Shown: piece after piece, positions 58,499 through 64,000 of the stretch | How the letters are laid out: each line of letters starts with the position of its first letter | Position numbering within the stretch: the first letter of the stretch is position 1 | Translations under genes and position numbers: made by a program | NCBI RefSeq assembly: GCF_001411555.2 | Contig: NC_049905.1 | Span: forward strand, 13,082,586-13,146,585 | Length of the DNA: 64,000 nt | Direction of reading: 5' to 3' | DNA from: Juglans regia | Taxonomy: Eukaryota; Streptophyta; Magnoliopsida; Fagales; Juglandaceae | The notes under the pieces: generated by a model | The model's input: the letters and a program-made list of their open reading frames with translations, nothing else | The model's database searches: none | Told to the model about the DNA's origin: nothing

Positions 58499-59114
58499 TA
58501 TTGTTTGTGCCTATTGTTATTGAAGGCTTTCAATTTGTTAAAGGATTTATTTTATTAGTTTACAATAAGTGGGCTTGAGGATGCTTGGCCCACATGTCTT
58601 ATTTCTAATGAACTAGAGTTTTTGGGAAGGCCTTGTATTTTGGCCAAGGGCTTATTTGGAAAGTTAGTTTTTAGGAACTAGGATTTCATGAATTTACTGT
58701 AGCGTTACTGTAGTCGCATGTACTATAGCCAGGTGCTGTTCATCCAGGGTCATTTTGGGTAAAAGGGGTTTTATTTTGGGTTTTGATTAGGTTTGGGTTT
58801 AAATACTCTTTGTAGCCTCATTTGAAGGGTTAGACAATATTGAATTTTCATTGTGAGTTGAGTTTACTTCTCTTGTTCTTGATTGAACTTTTGAACTTAT
58901 TAAAGGTAAATCACAACCTTTGTGACGTTCCTCCTTGTAATTTGGGTTCTTGAAACGGGTTTTCAAGAGATATAGATTTTAATATAATCTAAGTTCTTAA
59001 AACGAGTTCTCATCGGGTCTGGATTTTCCATCCATTGACTTGATTTTGGCTTTCTTGGGTGAGTTTTTAAGTTGATTGTGGGTTCAAAATATTCTATTCC
59101 CACGGGTTCATATC
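58499..59114 (+). repeat. Probable 3' LTR of the truncated gypsy fragment
   Basis: Follows the pol tail; contains TTTAAATACTCTTTGTAGCC (TATA-like) and a repeated CTTGAAACGGGTTTTCA / CTTAAAACGAGTTCTCA pair (58951, 58992). It appears to end near CACGGGTTCATATCA. Boundaries are inferred. Confidence 0.5.
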
Positions 59115-60716
59115 ACAAAATATTGGTGGATAAGTTTATTGTTTAAATTATTTTGGTGAAAATATTAGTTATGGCATGTCTTGATAATTCCTGATATGAT
59201 TCGAGTATGTCTTAGAATAATTTTTGAAGGTTTAGTTTGAGGTTAGAAACATGCTATAATAGGTTTTAATCTCTATCTTGTGTTTATCATCAAAGCATGT
59301 ATGGTTTGACTTTTAATCATGCTTCATTTGAGGAAATTGACTTATTTTACTTAGGCTTGAAATATGAGCATTTAGAAAATCTTGTGGTTGGGATAAGAAG
59401 AATGCATGATTTAATTTTAGCATGTCATTGATAGAAAGGTCATATCATGCATCACTTGAGATTTAGTTAGAATTTAAGAATTTTATTAGACATGATTAAA
59501 TGTTGGAATGAACTTGCTCAAAGTTAAGCTTTTATTACGTCATTGAGGATTTATAGTGATAATTTTTTTTTTATTGGAGAATTTTGTCATGCATGCATTC
59601 ATGAGGATCAATAGTCAAAATTTTGTATAGGCATCAACTAGAGAGAGCATGTCACGAATTGAGAATGAATAGGTTAAGATCACTTTGATTTTTTTTAAGG
59701 CATATACGGTCTTACAATGTGCAAGATATGAGGACTATGAATTTTGGTTAAGATTGGAGAGCATTTGCATTAGTAGCAATACTTGGAAGTTGCATTAGTA
59801 GCAATACTTGGAAGTTTAGGGGTATTTTCATAATTTCTCCTTTATTTAGAAAATTTTATTTTTCCTTAAGCTAGAATAGATTCTAACTTAGTACAATTTT
59901 TATCATAACCACTACCTCACTTCCAACTTCAACAGTCTGTAAATTGGCCTCAAACTTACACTTTGATGATTATTCATGATTTATTGATAAATATTGCATT
60001 CATTTTATAAATGTCAATTTGGAGCATGAAGTGCCATATCTTATGTTCATCTTTTGCATTTCGCATACAACTATCATTTTTGAACTATGCCACATACATG
60101 CATATCATATGAAAATCATTTTTAAAAGTATTGCATGAAAAATTATTTTATCACGACCCCAAAGGCTAAGATGAGGAAGTATCTTGGTGGAACTCCTCTG
60201 TCTACTCTAGAGTGATTAAATATGGAGTGGTAACCCCTGAATTGATGAAGAATAGTCAATATGCTTTGAATGGGTTCTTTTTAAAGAACGTCAAAGTGAA
60301 ATCATATGTTATGACACCTAATACTATTGGGTATACATGTAATAATTTTTACGATGTTATGTTATATTATGTTACCAATGCATTGAGAACGAGTCTGTAG
60401 ACAACGTAGTTTCAACTTGAGTTGCTAGAAGGTACTTACAGTGCATATGAGAAACTGTGATGATACCATACATTATGTTACTTCTATGATTTTATGTGAT
60501 TCATGATAAAAACTAAGTTTTTTTTAATGAAGGAAATGAAATTATGTTCTCTGTAAGAAAATATAGATTCTTGAGAAATCTGAATGAGAGACAAATATAG
60601 TTTTTCTGCATTACATGCATTTCATGTTTATCATTCTTCATGCATTATCTATCTTTGTGCACGTTGGTTGTCTAACTTACTGAAATTTCAAGTAAATCTC
60701 ACCCTTTGTGGATCCA

Positions 60717-60736
60717 CTATCATTTCAAAATGATAG
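60717..60736 (+). other. Perfect palindrome CTATCATTT-CA-AAATGATAG
   Basis: 20-base palindrome with 9-base arms, 434 bp before the LTR end, close to where the other LTRs carry their conserved stem-loop. Confidence 0.7.
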
Positions 60737-61150
60737 AAGTTGTAGATGTAGATGAACCCAATGGACTAGTGGATCAAGATGATTCAGAAGGAACTAGATG
60801 TTGACTGGAGACTTGATCTTATTTTGATATTTCTAGGCCTGACCCTTTGCGCCATAGAGCGCATGAAGCAGCTGGTTTAGATTTTTTGGAAACTTGGTAT
60901 TTTGTACTAAGATTAAGCTACCTGATGATTTGAACTTATGGTTTAATCAATATTATTGGAATGATTTTAGTTATTTTGGCATAAGGTAATTTTCACCCTT
61001 ACTTTCCGCTGCGATTATTGTATACTACTAGATGCATTTTTAGGATACATTGCATATTAACTGTCATGTACGGGGGTATGTAACCTTGTGTTGTATATCC
61101 TAACGCTCTAAGTCTCCGTTACATCCCAAGCAGAGGTTGTGGGCGTCACA

Positions 61151-61327
61151 TGGCACCTCCTTCTTGGTTTGGCTTTTGTGCCCTTTGTTGTTCAATTTTT
61201 CCATAACCATCACTCACCTTATTCCCTCACTTTTCTTTATTGCTTGAAATCTTCCCCTTTGCGCTCGACTATTCCCTTCCATTCATTTCTTTCTCTATAT
61301 TCGAGCTTTTCGAAACCTTATGTTTTG
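61151..61327. other. No feature recognised
   Basis: CT-rich leader-like sequence between the LTR end and the decayed protein that follows. Confidence 0.5.
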
Positions 61328-63830
61328 ATGGCTTCTAGAAATTCTTCTTGAGATTCTCCATGTTCTTCTTGTCTGTGTAGATCATTATATGGCCATCGTG
61401 GATTTGACTCTTCTCATTCTATTGCTTTCAATGGGAGCTAATGGACAGCTACCACCACTCAGGTGGAGCTAGACTTCATGACATAATGGTATGCTATTCT
61501 AGATTCAGTGAGCTTGAGTCTTCCAGAATCTCGCAAAGGCCTTGTTAACTCGGAAGGGGCTGTTGAACATGTCGGGCTCTATATCGGCATGTTCTCAATG
61601 GAGCTAAGGATCTCTATCTAGGTATGGCTCTCACCTAGCTTTTACCCAATGCCTGGAGGATCTTACTGTCATGTTGAGTGGTTGAAGTGGCTGCACTGGT
61701 GAGAGTTGAGAACCCTGACCTTATCGCTCGCGAGTTTTTTCACGTCCATGGAGTGAGGGGGCATGATGGGAACCGATGTTGTTTCCATTCACTTGTCGGT
61801 TATCGAGTCATCCACATAATGTCCCAGTACTCCCACATCAAATATTAGGACTGGTAGTTTTTCTTTGTGTCTAGAATATGTTGGGAGTTTTCTACTGATG
61901 AGGTGGTCTGCTGCGAATTTCACTTCAGAGCCTCTTAGAGTTCTATCTTTGACGGTCGTTGCTTCGATGTGACCCCCAACAAGGGGAAGATTGGACCTCA
62001 TTTGTGTGTGGGTTAAGGAGGACTCAAATTTCGTCATTTCTAAGATTGCCTTTACTTGGGAAAACATTGATTATTTCTTGGTCATGCCCAACAGGTCACG
62101 CGTCAAGGGTTGTCATGCCCTAGGCTCCACAGGTCTTGGGCTTGGCCGCTAATGCAAAAGGGATGGCCCTGCTCCCTCAGACCCTTAAGAAAAGAGGCCT
62201 TACACAGAGGGTGATGAACCTCACTACAACGTCGCAACCTCGCTCGCACCGAGGGTGTTACGTAGAGCACCTTATGCTACTCCTTGCTTCAAAAGGTCAA
62301 TAGGAGACTCAGAATTGCCACCATCGTTATACGTTGATGGTTTCGCAGATGTGACTGGTTAGGGGGTCCAGGACTTGAACTCATTGTTGGATCCCAACTT
62401 GTTTAAAAAAATTCCTAACGCCTTTCCTAGCTCCTTTCCTGACTCATTCTTCGAGCAATTTGTGTCATTATCTTCCTCATATTCAGCCTCCAACAACTTT
62501 GTTGAAGTGATAAAGGTTGGTGAGGAAAGGTGTGCCCCAAATATTACTGGGGGCGTGATGAAGAGTGTCGAACTTCATGTTGACTCGGTTATTCCCAAGG
62601 AATGGGTTGCGAGTCTGGTAGGGGAAGCTCCTTCTAGTTTTGGTGATACCACCAGGGAGGCAGCGACCTCTCTGAAACTACACCCTCGACAGTCGTTGCT
62701 CGTGATGAGGATGTACCTGTGGCAACCATTGGTGTTGACCCATGCACCGTTCGAATTATTGGTAGGGATGAGGCCATATCCTCTGACCCTATTATGTCTA
62801 CTTGTGTTGCGCCTTTGCTGCCCAGGGAAATGCCTCCCCCAATGTGTCCCTTCCAATGAGGGCCAGGTCAGAAGTTTCCATTGAACTGAGATTTTCTCCT
62901 TCTCCCGAGGCAATCCCTCAAGGACCAACACCTCAGGGGGACTTTGACTCTGGCGGGGACCACACACTTTGTTCAACCCAAAAGTGGGCGAGTCTTCTGA
63001 CTCAATTGTCACCATGATAGATACGAAAGTTGGCGAGTTCTTCGCCCTAGTATGTGATTTTGTCACTCACTTTCTGTAGCTTTTTTCCTTGTTCGTTATA
63101 GTTGACCCTAGGCAATTCCTTGTAGCTTTTATCTTTTCTGGCCCAATGGGTTGCCCTACACCAATCCAGACTAGAGGAGAAAGTGCAATCTTCCTAGTAG
63201 TTTATGGAGTGAGCTCTTTAGGCCGTGTCCAAGGTAGTGGAAGAGAAGAAACAAAACGATGGGAAAAAGCTTGTTCGCGTTTGGGCGGCCACTCGCACAT
63301 GTAAGAGGCTAAAATTGCCACACTAAAAGTTGAGATATAGAGCTATAGTGTGCTTTGGCCTCAGAGATGTCTTTGTTGGCAAAGACTCATGGTGACCTCA
63401 ATCAAGCCTTGGACCATGAGTGGGAGACCGCTCAGGCCATGTCATCTCTGGAGAATGAGTTGGTTGTTGAGCACCAACTTAATGGTGAGCTACAGGCAAG
63501 TTGGAAGAGGCAATGAGAGTTGCTCAAGTTGCGAAGAATTGTTGTTACGCATATGTGGTGAGGGTAGCATCAACTGAGGAGTCAAGTGGAAAACTTTGGA
63601 TGCAACTCGACACTACGCAGGGCAAGCTAAGGTTGGTTGAGGTTCGATATCAGACCACCAGGGAGGAACTTCACAAGGCAGACAAAGTTTACCTGAAGCT
63701 GGCCCAGGCTATCGAGGCATTGCAAGATAAGCTTGCAACGGCTATGTAGCATGCTAGTGAGCTGGATGCCCAACTTCAGGACGTGGGAATGATATAACAC
63801 GCCTTTCTCCACAATTGTTTGTAGCCCTTA
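61328..63830 (+). pseudogene. Decayed 'putative gypsy type transposon' protein with coiled-coil tail
   Basis: Starts MASRNSS-stop at 61328. Across three frames it keeps pieces of the plant family annotated as putative gypsy type transposon (Transposase_28). These are SLSLPESRKGLVNSEGAVEH then VGLYIGMFSMELRI (61495-61605), AREFFHVHGVRGHDGN (about 61725) and FFFVSRICWEFSTDE (about 61857). A long low-complexity middle follows. The tail, GDLNQALDHEWETAQAMSSL then ENELVVEHQLNGEL (63385-63495) and a further Gln/Glu/Leu-rich piece to 63750, is coiled-coil-like, as in that family. At least ten stops and frame changes. The family is found in large, often non-autonomous plant elements, and its function is not settled. 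Family assignment is from motif memory. Confidence 0.6.
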
Positions 63831-64000
63831 AAGCTTGTAATTGTAGTGTGGAACTGAGTACAACCTCAACCGCTCGACGTTGAGAAGGTTCCTACTAGCC
63901 CATCCTAGTCCTTCTTGATGTGGTGCCCTGGCCATCCTGGACACTCTAAGGGCCGACATGATGCTTGATGCCTTCTTTGCTCAACTGCTTCCTCCTCTTC
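63831..64000. other. No feature recognised
   Basis: Window edge; no frame or repeat seen. Confidence 0.5.

Larger units (their letters stand above)
57424..61150 (+). repeat. LTR-derived region, 5' boundary unresolved
   Basis: Ends AGGTTGTGGGCGTCACA, a gypsy LTR end like 8015-8032. TATATAAA at 58001-58008 is a likely TATA box. 60150-60210 is homologous to 56230-56290 in the other LTR. A CTTACTGA...AATCTCACCC block at 60678 resembles the conserved stem-loop site of the other LTRs but is mutated. It is interrupted by a gypsy 3' fragment (58280-59114). No matching target duplication (TGGCA after the end) was found upstream. Confidence 0.65.

Noticed and set aside
57424..61150. A complete solo LTR ending at 61150 with a matching TSD
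   Set aside because: The right end is convincing, but no TGGCA-TG start was found upstream; the left boundary is left open.

Overview
The window reads as plant nuclear DNA made almost entirely of nested LTR retrotransposons. I found no convincing host protein-coding gene. The evidence is chromodomain-bearing Ty3/gypsy and Ty1/copia polyproteins, plant-type primer binding sites (initiator-Met tRNA, and a tRNA-Asp type site in an Athila-like element), a plant L1-type RNase H tail, and foldback MITEs. A eudicot, probably a woody one, is likely. The motif style of the small MITEs reminds me of Fagales trees, but that is a weak impression. The surroundings look like repeat-rich intergenic or pericentromeric DNA. 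All identities below come from motif reading, not from database searches.

Layout, left to right. (1) 1-10840 is the 5' end of an old Athila-like gypsy element on the minus strand (5' LTR 9356-10840, decayed tRNA-Asp PBS, gag 9233-8038 continuing at 278-1). A 2.3-kb solo LTR (279-8032, TSD ATAGT) lies inside its gag. Inside that solo LTR sits a young, intact Reina-like chromovirus (1133-6569, TSD GTTTG, LTRs differing at 2 of 453 positions, uninterrupted 1501-aa gag-pol). (2) 10841-12000 holds a remnant of a Tekay/Del-type LTR followed by two minisatellites. (3) 11999-20962 is a second Athila-family LTR in the opposite orientation, split by a decayed Ty1/copia element (12930-20474). (4) 21938-32014 is a decayed Tekay/Del-like element on the plus strand. 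(5) 32212-41156 is a related decayed element on the minus strand whose 3' LTR lost 771 bp including the core promoter. (6) 42802-46304 and 47170-50503 are two large solo LTRs (3.5 and 3.3 kb) with perfect 5-bp TSDs (ACTAA, TGGTC). (7) 50504-53106 is AT-rich DNA with MITE-like foldbacks and a GA-rich repeat. (8) 53107-57408 is a 5'-truncated L1-type LINE with a 15-bp TSD, itself interrupted by a 3.7-kb LTR. (9) 57424-61150 is another LTR-derived stretch carrying a gypsy 3' fragment. (10) 61328-63830 is a decayed protein resembling the 'putative gypsy type transposon' family, with a coiled-coil tail.

How the parts work together: only the Reina-like element appears able to move by itself. Its LTRs, PBS, PPT, TSD, catalytic residues and chromodomain are all present. 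Everything else is a fossil, but the boundaries give a clear relative order of insertions. Three solo LTRs with intact TSDs show active LTR-LTR recombination in this lineage. Recurrent structural motifs inside the LTRs (a TGAGTT/AACTCA stem-loop, an AACCCT/AGGGTT stem-loop and 31-bp minisatellites) are the least explained signals in the window.
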